From: Halobacteriovoraceae bacterium
Lineage (GTDB): Bacteria; Bdellovibrionota; Bacteriovoracia; Bacteriovoracales; Bacteriovoracaceae
Direction of reading: 5' to 3'
Length of the DNA stretch: 64,000 nt
Assembly: GCA_002711995.1 (NCBI GenBank)
Contig: PASN01000019.1
Location: 186,001-250,000 of the forward strand
Under the pieces are notes generated by a model that saw only the letters and a program-made list of their open reading frames with translations, was not told where the DNA came from and ran no database searches. The position numbers were made by a program, and so were the translations under genes. Of the stretch, positions 25,879 to 34,570 are shown piece by piece. The number at the start of each line of letters is the position of its first letter. Position 1 is the stretch's first letter.

Positions 25879-27689
25879 TGGAAGTTCAACATTTTTTAAA
25901 ACGAGTAAAATTTGAGTTTTATGTTTATTCACTATTTGCTTTAGTGATTACACTTCTCGTTACAGGGTTCTTGTATAAAAGCCATTCAAACTTAATCGAA
26001 AAGCAGAATACTTTACAGGCGATTGATGATCTACTTGCTGTGCAAATGGAGTCGATTGTGGTTATTTCTGACTATATTCAAAGATATAGCGAAGTTAAGG
26101 GAAGAGTTGGAGAGGAAGTTTTAAGAAAAAATGTTCTTCAAGAGCTTGAAGACTTACGAACAAATCATGAAAGGTTTTTGGAAAGCTTTAAATTGATGCC
26201 TAATAAAGTATTGGCCGGCCAGCTTAGAGAGCAACTCAATGTAGAAGATTTGAATGAGAAAATAGAGTCTTTTCTATCTAAGTTCAAGGGAGTTGATAAA
26301 GAGACTTTCTACAGTGGGAAAGGGATGAATATGGATCTTTCCCCCATAAGCAACTTGGCCTATAGAAAACTCCTTGTTGCATTCAATAGCGCTGTCAGGG
26401 TTGCAAGAAGTGAACAGCAAAGTTTTCAGAGTAAGATAAAAAATATAGGGAACTATCTAATACTCTTTATCGTTTTTGTTATCGTTATGTTTTGGGGACT
26501 GCTTTTTCACCCCATTTATAAAAAATTGATTATTGAGTTTGAAAAGAAAAACCAAGCACTTGTTAATGCACAAATTGCTTCAAGCGCGAAAAACGATTTC
26601 TTGGCAAACATCAACCATGAAATTAGAACACCAATGACCACGATCTTAGGCTATTTGGAGCTTCTTGCTTCGGAAGGCCTGCTTGGGCCTAAAGAAAAAC
26701 AGGAAGCTTTTAAAACAATCAATGATAATGCCAATCATCTTTTAAAACTTATAGATGAGATCTTGGACCTTTCAAAACTGGAAATTGGGGAATTTAATGT
26801 CAATACTGAGAAAATTCAGCCCAAAAAGGTTTTTGACGATCTCTATAATATTTTAAAGTTTAAGACTGAAAAGAAGAATATTAAGCTCGAATTTAACTAC
26901 AAGACAGATATCCCTGAAAAAATAATGTCAGACTCTAAGAGAATTAAACAGGCGTTGTTCAATGTATTGAACAATTCCGTGAAATTTACGAGCGAAGGAC
27001 ATGTTTCAATGGATATCTATTACGCTAAGGAAAACTCCACTTTTACATTTGTTGTTAAGGATACCGGTAAGGGGATCTCCGATAAAGCAAAGAATGAGAT
27101 TTTTAAAATCTTCTCACAAGAGAACACGAATTATAATCGCAACCATTCTGGAACAGGTCTTGGGTTGGCCTTGACCAAAAAAATACTTAACGAACTAAAT
27201 GGAGACATAAAGCTTGATTACTCGAAAAAGGGTGAGGGCTCCACTTTTAGTCTTTGGTTTAGCGTAAAGGAATTTGTTCCTACCAAAAAACAGGCGACTT
27301 TACCTATGGGAGGCAACACTGAGAAAGTAACAGGCAAAAGGTTATTAGTCGTCGACGATGCAGTCGAAAATAGCAGAATCTTTAAAAAATACCTTGATGG
27401 CGCCGGTGCTGACGTTGATGTCGCAAACTCTGGTCAAAGTGCCTTGGAAATGGCAAAAAGCAAACCTTACGATCTTATTTTGTTGGATATACAGATGCCA
27501 GAACTGGATGGTTATCAAGTGCTTAAGAGGCTTCGTGAGGAGCTAAAGTTTGAACAACCTGTCATAGCTCTTACTGCACACGCCATGGAAGAGCAGAGAA
27601 AAGAAAACCTAAAGGCCGGTTTTAATGGACACATTTCCAAGCCTGTTACGAGCCAAGTACTTATTAATTCAGTTTCATCATTTCTCTGA
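25878..27689 (+). CDS. Hybrid sensor histidine kinase with C-terminal receiver
   Basis: A 603-residue membrane kinase. Two transmembrane helices (about 14-33 and 192-210) enclose a helical periplasmic sensor of about 160 residues. Then come a HisKA domain with His247 (NINHEIRTPM), an ATPase domain (N366 in NVLNNSVKF, DTGKGI at 395, GTGLGLAL at 425) and a receiver with Asp537 (LILLDIQMPELDG) and Lys in SKPV. All catalytic residues are present. The HPt gene overlaps it and a response regulator gene is divergent, giving a complete His-Asp-His-Asp relay. Signal unknown. Confidence 0.95.
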   Translation: MEVQHFLKRVKFEFYVYSLFALVITLLVTGFLYKSHSNLIEKQNTLQAIDDLLAVQMESIVVISDYIQRYSEVKGRVGEEVLRKNVLQELEDLRTNHERFLESFKLMPNKVLAGQLREQLNVEDLNEKIESFLSKFKGVDKETFYSGKGMNMDLSPISNLAYRKLLVAFNSAVRVARSEQQSFQSKIKNIGNYLILFIVFVIVMFWGLLFHPIYKKLIIEFEKKNQALVNAQIASSAKNDFLANINHEIRTPMTTILGYLELLASEGLLGPKEKQEAFKTINDNANHLLKLIDEILDLSKLEIGEFNVNTEKIQPKKVFDDLYNILKFKTEKKNIKLEFNYKTDIPEKIMSDSKRIKQALFNVLNNSVKFTSEGHVSMDIYYAKENSTFTFVVKDTGKGISDKAKNEIFKIFSQENTNYNRNHSGTGLGLALTKKILNELNGDIKLDYSKKGEGSTFSLWFSVKEFVPTKKQATLPMGGNTEKVTGKRLLVVDDAVENSRIFKKYLDGAGADVDVANSGQSALEMAKSKPYDLILLDIQMPELDGYQVLKRLREELKFEQPVIALTAHAMEEQRKENLKAGFNGHISKPVTSQVLINSVSSFL

Positions 27690-27812
27690 CATAGAGAATT
27701 TCAATCTTTGACATTCTTCAATCCATTTTTACTAAGGGATGGTGGGTAGAGAAAATTCTATTCATAACCAAAACTAGGAACCAGTTTTTTTAAATTGGCA
27801 TGGAGGAAGATT

Positions 27813-28115
27813 ATGAATTTGGATAGCAACACCACACTCGCCAAAGCGGAAAGCTTTAAAAGAAGCATGCGAAAGTTTAAAACCTTGAAGAGAAGACTCA
27901 TTGATTTGAAAGACAGTGAAGTAGCACGACAACATAAGGAGATGATGATTGACGGCTTTGACACTATTGAGATTATAGAAGACCTGCTTTTAGAGATGAA
28001 GCAGGACGATTCCCTTGATGTTGGCGGGACTCAGGAAGATATCAACTACTATCTTTCGCAATTGGAAGAAAATGTTCATGAGCTTGAGAGAGGTCAGTCT
28101 TCAATTGCAGTTTAG
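27813..28115 (+). CDS. Hypothetical small helical protein
   Basis: A 100-residue protein with no signal peptide, made of charged amphipathic helices (KAESFKRSMRKFKTLKRRLIDLKD; DINYYLSQLEENVHELERG). ATG 27813 follows GGAGGAAG, and an in-frame ATG at 27795 overlaps that site. It is not recognised. Possibly a coiled-coil adaptor. It is followed by a good terminator and is separate from the kinase operon (123-base gap). Confidence 0.55.
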   Translation: MNLDSNTTLAKAESFKRSMRKFKTLKRRLIDLKDSEVARQHKEMMIDGFDTIEIIEDLLLEMKQDDSLDVGGTQEDINYYLSQLEENVHELERGQSSIAV

Positions 28116-28137
28116 TTTTATTCTAAAAAAATATATA

Positions 28138-28168
28138 TAAAGGCCTGCTTGATGCAGGCCTTTTTTGT
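28138..28168 (+). terminator. Rho-independent terminator
   Basis: AAGGCCTGC and GCAGGCCTT arms around TTGAT are followed by a T-run. It closes the small helical protein gene. Confidence 0.88.
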
Positions 28169-28334
28169 TTATAAGAAAATAACGATGTAATACAGTTGGA
28201 AATTTCGTTTTTACTCCATCTTTTTATCGTTGTTTGATGGTTGTGTAGTTGATCAAAATGATCTTAGTTTTTGGACAATCACATAATCAGGAAGTGCTTG
28301 GAGCCCTTTCGCAACAAACAACAGGGAGCGTAAT

Positions 28335-29312
28335 ATGGAAATTAAAAGAATTGTTGGAATCGGTGTGGCGGTTTTTGCTTTCTCTGCATGCAATGAAGCT
28401 GTAGAGGAGCGTATTAACACCGTCTATGAAGAAGAGGCGAGAAAGAAAGAGACTTTTTCGGCAACTGACAAGTATGGGCCTTTAAAGGTTAAAGTAGGCG
28501 AGTTTTCTGGAGTAAGCTCAATCAAGCCTTGGTCAGCTTGGTGGTATCCCCTGAACGAAAAAACCATGTTTTACAAACCAAGAGGTGGCGCTTCACCTTT
28601 AGAAAAATACGACTATTACTCGGGAAAAATGTTTAATGTGTTTTCCGAGTCTGCGCTGTACGAAGAGAGGGAAGTATATCGTCCTAATGAAGTTGGATGG
28701 GCAGGCCTGTGTCACGCTTGGGCAATAGCGTCTGTACTTCACCCTGAACCAACTGAAGCTAAGACTGTTGGAGGTGTTAAGTGGTCTGTGGGAGATCAGA
28801 AGGCGCTTTTACTGAAAACGTATGAAAAGGCCGTTGGGATCTCAGACATTATGATAGGAGAGCGATTTAACGGGGATAGAAATGACGATTATGACGACAT
28901 TTACCCTGATCAATTTCACAAGCTTGCGCAGAATCACCTTGTAAAAAACAAGATGCCATTATTAATGGACTACGATCCGCGATTTCCTGTGTGGACCGTT
29001 CCTGTTTACAAGGTAAAGTTCATCATCGAAAGACTGAGTAATACCAGCGCAAAGGTGAAGGCATTTGTAACATTTGCTAGTCCACACGTTGACGACCACA
29101 ATTATGTAGGCACTAAAAGAGTTATCAAATCCTACGATTATATTCTCAAAGGTCAGTGGAATAATGGAACTTTGAATGTGACTGACGGGGAGTGGATTGA
29201 AGGCAGTAAGACGGACCACCCTGACTACCTTGTTTCTTTCCCTGACTCCATAGAGAGAGGAAGCCTTAACAAGGAAATTAATCCTGAGATCGTTGACTCT
29301 ATTCTTAAATAG
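28335..29312 (+). CDS. Secreted lipoprotein with transglutaminase-elicitor-like Cys-His motif
   Basis: A 325-residue lipoprotein (lipobox FSAC, Cys19). The notable motif is GWAGLCHAWAIASVLHPEP around Cys126-His127, which resembles the catalytic region of the Phytophthora/Vibrio transglutaminase-elicitor family (W-x-G-x-C-x-G/A-x-A...PEP). Other shared blocks with its neighbour are DDIYPDQFHKLAQNH, LLMDYDPRFPVWTVPVYK and the Tyr-rich C-terminal YDYILKGQWNNG. GGGAG precedes the ATG. Together with the next gene it forms a paralogous pair. If the family call holds it would cross-link proteins or polyamines outside the inner membrane; this is inference. Confidence 0.6.
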   Translation: MEIKRIVGIGVAVFAFSACNEAVEERINTVYEEEARKKETFSATDKYGPLKVKVGEFSGVSSIKPWSAWWYPLNEKTMFYKPRGGASPLEKYDYYSGKMFNVFSESALYEEREVYRPNEVGWAGLCHAWAIASVLHPEPTEAKTVGGVKWSVGDQKALLLKTYEKAVGISDIMIGERFNGDRNDDYDDIYPDQFHKLAQNHLVKNKMPLLMDYDPRFPVWTVPVYKVKFIIERLSNTSAKVKAFVTFASPHVDDHNYVGTKRVIKSYDYILKGQWNNGTLNVTDGEWIEGSKTDHPDYLVSFPDSIERGSLNKEINPEIVDSILK

Positions 29313-29323
29313 GAAGCGTTTGT

Positions 29324-30697
29324 ATGAAACACAGTTTTCTGATTATTTTGTTTATTATTATTGGGGATGTCCATGGTCAAGAGACCATGGACCTGGAGAG
29401 GTGGAAATCACCTCTCGCACCCAAAAAAGTCTCCCATAGGAACACCATTGTATTGGGGAACGGCCAATTTCACGATATGTGGGTTTCTATTGGGAGACCC
29501 AAAAGTGGTTACCGAAGCGAAGATCATTTTAGAAAACTATTGCCTGCATATAGTGGAATCGAAAAACTCCATAGCAATATCTTCTATTTCGATAACATTA
29601 AACTATTTGAAGGTGCCTCCAAAGAAAAATTTTGGAGTTACATAAATTCTCCCACTAGCAAGGGGGGGCTAGCCCAAAGACCTGGAATGGAGAATTCAAA
29701 AGAGAAGTGGCCACAAACCTTAAATCGGTTTAAAAGCACGCCTCCTTCATCGCTTTTAAAAAGTGGACGTTTTAGTGATATGTCAGCAGCCGAGAAATAT
29801 GATTTTCTCTTTGGAGAGAAGACCTACCTTTTTGATCACGAGGTGAACTATTCAAATTCTGTCTATAAAACATTCGGCAGCATTGCCTATTGGGCAGGAA
29901 TATGCCACGGAACAGCTCCTGCTAGTTTCATGTACCCGGAACCTCTAAGAAGCGTCCAGGTGAAGGCCTATGACGGTAGAAGCATCCCCTTTAGTGTGAA
30001 AGATATAAAAAGACTAGCAGCACATGCCTGGGCCGAAAATAACTACGATATATCTTTTATTGGAGGACGTTGCGATATCGATGAGCTGGGCTCTAGAAAA
30101 CCTGAATGCTTAGATACTAATCCGGCCACTCTTCACTTGGCATTGTTAAACTATATTGGTCTGCACGGTAAAACTCTAATTATGGATAACGCCTATGATT
30201 CAGATGTGTGGAATCGACCGATCATGGGATTTAGCTATAAATATGTGAACCCTAAGAACGGTTTGAGGTCAAGACTTCTAAAACATGCCCTGATTAAAAG
30301 GAGTGAGTACCCTGAAGATCCGAATAAGTGGAATCGCCGCATTGGGACTCATTACTTAGTTGGTGTTCATATGAAGGTAAAGCTTCTGTTTGGCGATGAA
30401 GAAGGAAGCGATTCTCGAGCAAATGGATACGAAATTCATTATAAATACGATTTAGAAATAGATAAGAAGGGTAGAATCGTAGGTGGAGAGTGGATTACTC
30501 AATATCATCCAGATTTTTTATGGATGGTGCATGAAGGAAATTCACCAAAGTCCAGTGAAGATTTGTCCATCAGTCAAAATTTATGGAGTGGAAAATCTCC
30601 ATTATCATCTAAGGTGAAAAGGCTAGGACAGCAAGCGGCCGAGAGAGGCCAAGTTTTGGAATATATTGTTAGAAGCCTGTTGGAACTATCAAAATAA
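29324..30697 (+). CDS. Second secreted Cys-His protein, transglutaminase-elicitor-like
   Basis: A 457-residue exported protein with a signal peptide (residues 1-18, ending VHG). The core repeats the upstream gene's pattern: YWAGICHGTAPASFMYPEP with Cys194-His195, then ..PATLHLALLNYIGLHGKTLIMDNAYDSDVWNRP and IHYKYDLEIDKKGRIVGGEW. The extra 65 residues are mostly N-terminal. It starts 11 bases after its paralogue, so the two are one operon. AGGA lies before the ATG. The conserved Cys-His and Trp-Asn segments suggest a papain/transglutaminase-like enzyme; the substrate is unknown. Confidence 0.6.
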   Translation: MKHSFLIILFIIIGDVHGQETMDLERWKSPLAPKKVSHRNTIVLGNGQFHDMWVSIGRPKSGYRSEDHFRKLLPAYSGIEKLHSNIFYFDNIKLFEGASKEKFWSYINSPTSKGGLAQRPGMENSKEKWPQTLNRFKSTPPSSLLKSGRFSDMSAAEKYDFLFGEKTYLFDHEVNYSNSVYKTFGSIAYWAGICHGTAPASFMYPEPLRSVQVKAYDGRSIPFSVKDIKRLAAHAWAENNYDISFIGGRCDIDELGSRKPECLDTNPATLHLALLNYIGLHGKTLIMDNAYDSDVWNRPIMGFSYKYVNPKNGLRSRLLKHALIKRSEYPEDPNKWNRRIGTHYLVGVHMKVKLLFGDEEGSDSRANGYEIHYKYDLEIDKKGRIVGGEWITQYHPDFLWMVHEGNSPKSSEDLSISQNLWSGKSPLSSKVKRLGQQAAERGQVLEYIVRSLLELSK

Positions 30698-30714
30698 AAC
30701 AAGGGGATCGTAAA

Positions 30715-31057
30715 ATGATTAATATCTATAACGAGTTGGCAAATAAAGAGAATATGGATGATCATGTGATGAGGGCCTATATTGAGGACTATTTTGAGAA
30801 TCATGCATACTTAGACTTTACCAATGTATTGGTATGGATTAAGGAGGTTAACCCTGAAGAGAGTCGAGGTCCGGTTTTATTTGAATGCTCAGTTGAGGTG
30901 AGAGTGCGCGGCAGAGAGCCTGTATATGCATCCAAAAAAAAATAACCAACTACTTATTGGTGTAAGAGATGCTCTTGATACTGTAAAAAACGAGGTACTA
31001 AAGCAAAGAAATAGGCTAAACGATAGAAATAGTCCGTTTGGAGCAAGGCCTTTTTAG
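30715..31057 (+). pseudogene. HPF/RaiA-like ribosome-associated protein, frameshifted at an A9 run
   Basis: The first frame (30715-30945, 76 residues) ends just after an A9 run at 30934-30942. The reading frame one base over continues in the next 112 bases with GVRDALDTVKNEVLKQRNRLN and stops at 31055-31057. Read together (with eight A), about 113 residues result. VLFECSVEVRVRGREPVYASKK and the following RDALDTVKNEVLKQ match the layout of the HPF/RaiA ribosome-hibernation fold (beta hairpin, then AIDxAxDKLExQ helix). GGGGAT precedes the ATG. It may be broken, a homopolymer sequencing error, or expressed by slippage. It lies 17 bases after the Cys-His gene pair. Confidence 0.6.
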
Positions 31058-31084
31058 TCCGATTTAATAGACGCTAAATCGACC

Positions 31085-32029
31085 ATGGTTAAAAGAATTC
31101 CATTTTACTACAATGGCCTGCTTTTGGTTTTAAGCGTTATTGGTCTAATATATTTCAGAAATATTCTTCTTCCACTTGCATATTCTCTATGCTTTGGAGT
31201 GTTTGTTTACCCTTTCTATAAATGGGGACGTGCTCATAAGATTCCCAAAGGTTTGAGCGTGCTTGTTGTAAGCCTGGTATTTGTGTTTGTGTCTAGCATG
31301 CTCCTTTATCTGTTTGCATTTGCGATACAGGGTTGGCTTGACTTTTTTAATGCTCACGGCAAAGAATTAGCAGTAGTTCAGGATTCTTTATTGGATTATT
31401 TGGATAGATTTGATTTGGAAGAGTACTTTGTTGATCAAAAAATCACAGAGCACATTATGTCGATGTTGCAGTTTTTTTCATTCTCAATAGTTAGCTACTT
31501 AAGCCTTTTTGCTCTGTCTTTCATTTTTTATGTTTTCATATTTTTCGCACCTGAAAGACACTTGCAGCGAATGCTTGATTTTCGAGACACAGGCGCTTTG
31601 CTGCGGACCTACATCCGAATTAAGCTTTTTATAAGTTTGGTAACCACTGTCTGTGTGTCGTTTATCTTTGTGGCATTCGATATTGATTATTGGGAGTCGG
31701 TGGCCATCTTGGTTTTTATACTGAATTTTATACCAAATCTTGGCAGTATCGTGGCGACCTTGCTGCCTTTGCCAATGTTTTATTTTGCCCATGGTTTTGA
31801 GCCTGAGTTTTGGTTTCTCTTGCTTTCTACCTCATTGGTCCAATTTACCTTTGGCAACATGGTTGAACCGAAGATAATGGGCAGTTTTTTAAACATCCCA
31901 GGTATCGTAGTAGTTTTCTTCCTTTTAGTATGGGGGAAGGTCTGGGGCGCTTTGGGAGTCTTCTTTGCTGTCCCATCATTGATATTTCTCTCACAAATAA
32001 ATCCTAAGCTTAGACGTTTGTTCGCCTAG
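31085..32029 (+). CDS. AI-2E family transporter (PerM/YdiK type)
   Basis: A 314-residue membrane protein with about seven to eight hydrophobic segments. The N-terminal double helix (YYNGLLLVLSVIGLIYF, ILLPLAYSLCFGVFVYPFY), the central amphipathic domain and the C-terminal NFIPNLGSIVATLLPLP and VEPKIMGSFLNIPGIVVVFFLLVWGKVWGALGVFFAVP blocks are typical of the UPF0118/AI-2E exporter family. Length is a little below the usual 340-370. Substrate unknown; despite the name most members are not proven AI-2 transporters. No clear ribosome site before ATG 31085. Confidence 0.88.
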   Translation: MVKRIPFYYNGLLLVLSVIGLIYFRNILLPLAYSLCFGVFVYPFYKWGRAHKIPKGLSVLVVSLVFVFVSSMLLYLFAFAIQGWLDFFNAHGKELAVVQDSLLDYLDRFDLEEYFVDQKITEHIMSMLQFFSFSIVSYLSLFALSFIFYVFIFFAPERHLQRMLDFRDTGALLRTYIRIKLFISLVTTVCVSFIFVAFDIDYWESVAILVFILNFIPNLGSIVATLLPLPMFYFAHGFEPEFWFLLLSTSLVQFTFGNMVEPKIMGSFLNIPGIVVVFFLLVWGKVWGALGVFFAVPSLIFLSQINPKLRRLFA

Positions 32030-32134
32030 CTTTAGCATCGGAAAAACATTTTTCAGGGCAAAGGTAATTACGTTTTTACAACTAAATTCTTGGATCGTTA
32101 ACATGATTTAACTGTTTAATTGTGAGGCGAAGAA

Positions 32135-32386
32135 ATGCTTATCAAACTTAGAAATGGCGTCAAACTGGATGATGAAAAGAAAACATTGCTAGTGCTTTCC
32201 AACTACAACAAGGAAGTTTCAGATCTTCTAATGGAGCAAGACAAGAGCTTTTGGAACTCAACAATATGCTTCGTTGATAGTCTTGAAAAAATTAGGTGGG
32301 AGTTACAGAACGGACTCTATGACTATTTATACATACCTTTAAATAAGTTGCACCTTGTTGATAGAAGACTCTTTAATATCTTGTAG
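32135..32386 (+). CDS. Hypothetical 83-residue cytoplasmic protein
   Basis: The product is not recognised. It has no signal or membrane helix. The pattern (KTLLVLSNYNKEVSDLLME..TICFVDSLEKIRWELQNGLYDYLYIPLNKL) alternates strand and helix and recalls a shortened receiver fold without the phospho-Asp. GAGGCGAAG precedes the ATG. It starts a compact cluster with two small envelope proteins and the YihY fusion gene, so it may serve the same envelope function. Confidence 0.5.
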   Translation: MLIKLRNGVKLDDEKKTLLVLSNYNKEVSDLLMEQDKSFWNSTICFVDSLEKIRWELQNGLYDYLYIPLNKLHLVDRRLFNIL

Positions 32387-32394
32387 GAGGAATA

Positions 32395-32823
32395 ATGATA
32401 AAGATACTTTATGTCGGAATGTTTTCCCTTATGGCCTTCGCCATCGCAAATAGCGGTATTAAATATGAACGTTTATCTTCGGTGGAAGAATCTCGAATTC
32501 AAAAGCAAGAGGAGAGCTCTGTCGAGTTAAGCACCTTGTTGGAGAGAAAATTTGACTCTCTAAGGCACAAATCCCTTTTGCTCGATAGCTCGGTGGATAC
32601 AAATGAAAAATTAAGGTATTTGACTCACTCAGATAATTTTGAGGAAGCTCTTTTTTTGATTGACTATCTTCAGGATCGATTTAAGGAGATTGAAGGGAAT
32701 GAAGAGGATGGAGCTCTAATTGCTGATATAGAATTTTACCTTAATCGACTCGAACAAAATTTAGACGTGGTAGAAAAGGATCTTAGCTTCTACTCTAAAA
32801 CGCCCGAAGAGGGGGAGCGATGA
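32395..32823 (+). CDS. Hypothetical membrane-anchored or exported protein
   Basis: A 142-residue protein with an N-terminal hydrophobic segment (ILYVGMFSLMAFAIANS) that acts as a signal peptide or anchor, then charged helices (LSTLLERKFDSLRHKSLLLDS, EEALFLIDYLQDRFKEIEGN, EFYLNRLEQNLDVVEKDLSF). The coiled-coil pattern suggests a periplasmic helical bundle. TAGGAGG lies before the ATG. Its stop overlaps the next gene's start (ATGA). Not recognised. Confidence 0.55.
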   Translation: MIKILYVGMFSLMAFAIANSGIKYERLSSVEESRIQKQEESSVELSTLLERKFDSLRHKSLLLDSSVDTNEKLRYLTHSDNFEEALFLIDYLQDRFKEIEGNEEDGALIADIEFYLNRLEQNLDVVEKDLSFYSKTPEEGER

Positions 32824-33011
32824 AGAAGTCCACATTCTCCTCAGACCTTTTTCTTTTTGTGGCCGTTAGTTCACTGTTTTATATGTTGAGCTTTATGGCC
32901 TCAAAGGTTGGCCTGGACGGCGACATCTTCCATGGCCTAGGAGGCAGGTTTGGGCAAAAGATTGCCAAGTCTGTTCCCACTCCAGAGGTTGATTCAATTT
33001 CTCGAAGATAG
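32820..33011 (+). CDS. Small single-span membrane protein (63 residues)
   Basis: The product has one transmembrane helix (LFLFVAVSSLFYMLSFMAS, residues about 10-28) and a short Gly-rich, basic tail (GLGGRFGQKIAKS). It overlaps the upstream gene by 4 bases and ends 8 bases before the YihY fusion gene, so it belongs to the same operon. It could be a small subunit of that membrane protein. Not recognised. Confidence 0.55.
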   Translation: MKKSTFSSDLFLFVAVSSLFYMLSFMASKVGLDGDIFHGLGGRFGQKIAKSVPTPEVDSISRR

Positions 33012-33019
33012 TCTTTTTT

Positions 33020-34570
33020 ATGTCCCGTAAAAGAGATAAATTGAAGAGGGTAATAAAGGCGATTCGAAACAAGGCGGACACCGATGATATATTTATCCTT
33101 TCAAGCTCCGTTGCTTATCACAGTTTTCTAAGTTTTATCCCAATAATATCCGTACTGGTAGGTATCTACCTAATCTTAAACTTTAATTTGGATTGGGGGC
33201 ATTTTAGTTTGATAAAAGAACTGGTGCCCCCTGACATGTATAAACTGGTTGAAGGACAGGCACAGCGTATTAATGAAAATCTTAATACTATTAACATCGC
33301 AACCGCATTTTCATTTCTTATTTCTTTATGGTTGGCCAATAACGTAACAAGAACGTTGGCCCACAGCTTAAATATTGTCTTTTGTAGAAAAGATCAGAAG
33401 CATTTCTTATTTTCTCTTGGTGAGTCAATACTTTACACTCTTGTTCTTGTTTCCAGCTTTATGTTCCTAGGTTTTATGTTAACAGTATTGCCTTTGATTT
33501 TTTCCTTCTTTGATCCTTCCCAGAGGTGGGAGTTTCTTTTCATCTTATTCCAATGGAGTGTGGTCTCACTTTATATGGTTTTTGGCCTTTGTTTTGTTTA
33601 CAAGTACCTGCCCGCTCATGGCAAAAAAATTGGTTGGAACAAGTTTCTGCCAGGGGCAGTTGTCGCCACTGTCTTTGGAAGTCTCTTGGCGCTTATGTTT
33701 AGCTTTTATGTTAGCAACTTTGGAGCTTTCAACAAGGTTTATGGAGCGCTCGGAGTTATTATAGTAATGCTACTATGGCTTAGACTAACCTTCGCAAGTG
33801 TTTTATTTGGGGGAGAGGTGAATTTTTTTCTACTCGAAGATCCATCGCTAAGAAGTTATTACCGAGTTAAGATGTTGTTTTCTGAGTACAGAGAAGAAGG
33901 GAAACAGAGGATTCACTGGATTCGAGTTTTCCTTGCGGTAGTTTTCATTGTCGTCCTAAGCGCCCGTATCTACTTTCCAGTTCAACTTGATAAAAACCTC
34001 GCTAAAAAGATAGAGGACTCTGAGCTGAATATCACTTACGATGATGTTGATATACAAACCTTTTTGGCCGATCTTCAAATTGAAGACTTAAGACTGGAAG
34101 TTAATAATAGTGTTTTAAATTTTAAGACATTTAAAAACGATATTGGCTGGCTGTCCCTAGGAGTAAGAAATAGAAGGTCAAATGTTCAATACAGAGGGGG
34201 AGTTGCGGTGTTGGACCATAGCGATGCTTACGAACTGGCACAAGCTTTAAACAAGTTTACTGAGGTGGTGGCATATGGAGGGGTTGAAGATTTAGTCATA
34301 AATGATCTAGTTGTTAAGCTGCTCCATCCTGATAGGACAGAGCGTATTGTAGTGAAGAAAATAGTACATAGTGTAACTAATGGAGACATTGAAATCGTTG
34401 GCAGCAGCCCAAAGTTAATTATAAGAGGTCGAAGAGTTCCTTCCGAAAGGAAGTATGAGGTTTCAATCACAAGGAACAACATAGTCAATGCTTTCACCTG
34501 TGAAGGTGCATCATGTACTTCCGCTATCTTGCAGGAACTCACCCAAAGGAGGGCTAAGCTTGAGCAATGA
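33020..34570 (+). CDS. YihY/BrkB membrane protein with extra AsmA-like C-terminal domain
   Basis: A 516-residue protein. Residues about 15-285 are a YihY/BrkB (former RNase BN) domain with six membrane helices; family blocks are SSVAYHSFLSFIPIISVLVGIY, YKYLPAHGKKIGWNKFLPGA and SFYVSNFGAFNKVYGALGVIIVMLLWLRL. The family normally ends there, at about 280-320 residues. Here a seventh helix (IRVFLAVVFIVVLSARIYF, about 297-315) and about 200 residues follow, with DKNLAKKIEDSELNITYDDVDIQTF and repeated beta-strand patterns like AsmA-type proteins. This is an unusual fusion. A plain YihY gene lies at 45336. Confidence 0.72.
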   Translation: MSRKRDKLKRVIKAIRNKADTDDIFILSSSVAYHSFLSFIPIISVLVGIYLILNFNLDWGHFSLIKELVPPDMYKLVEGQAQRINENLNTINIATAFSFLISLWLANNVTRTLAHSLNIVFCRKDQKHFLFSLGESILYTLVLVSSFMFLGFMLTVLPLIFSFFDPSQRWEFLFILFQWSVVSLYMVFGLCFVYKYLPAHGKKIGWNKFLPGAVVATVFGSLLALMFSFYVSNFGAFNKVYGALGVIIVMLLWLRLTFASVLFGGEVNFFLLEDPSLRSYYRVKMLFSEYREEGKQRIHWIRVFLAVVFIVVLSARIYFPVQLDKNLAKKIEDSELNITYDDVDIQTFLADLQIEDLRLEVNNSVLNFKTFKNDIGWLSLGVRNRRSNVQYRGGVAVLDHSDAYELAQALNKFTEVVAYGGVEDLVINDLVVKLLHPDRTERIVVKKIVHSVTNGDIEIVGSSPKLIIRGRRVPSERKYEVSITRNNIVNAFTCEGASCTSAILQELTQRRAKLEQ

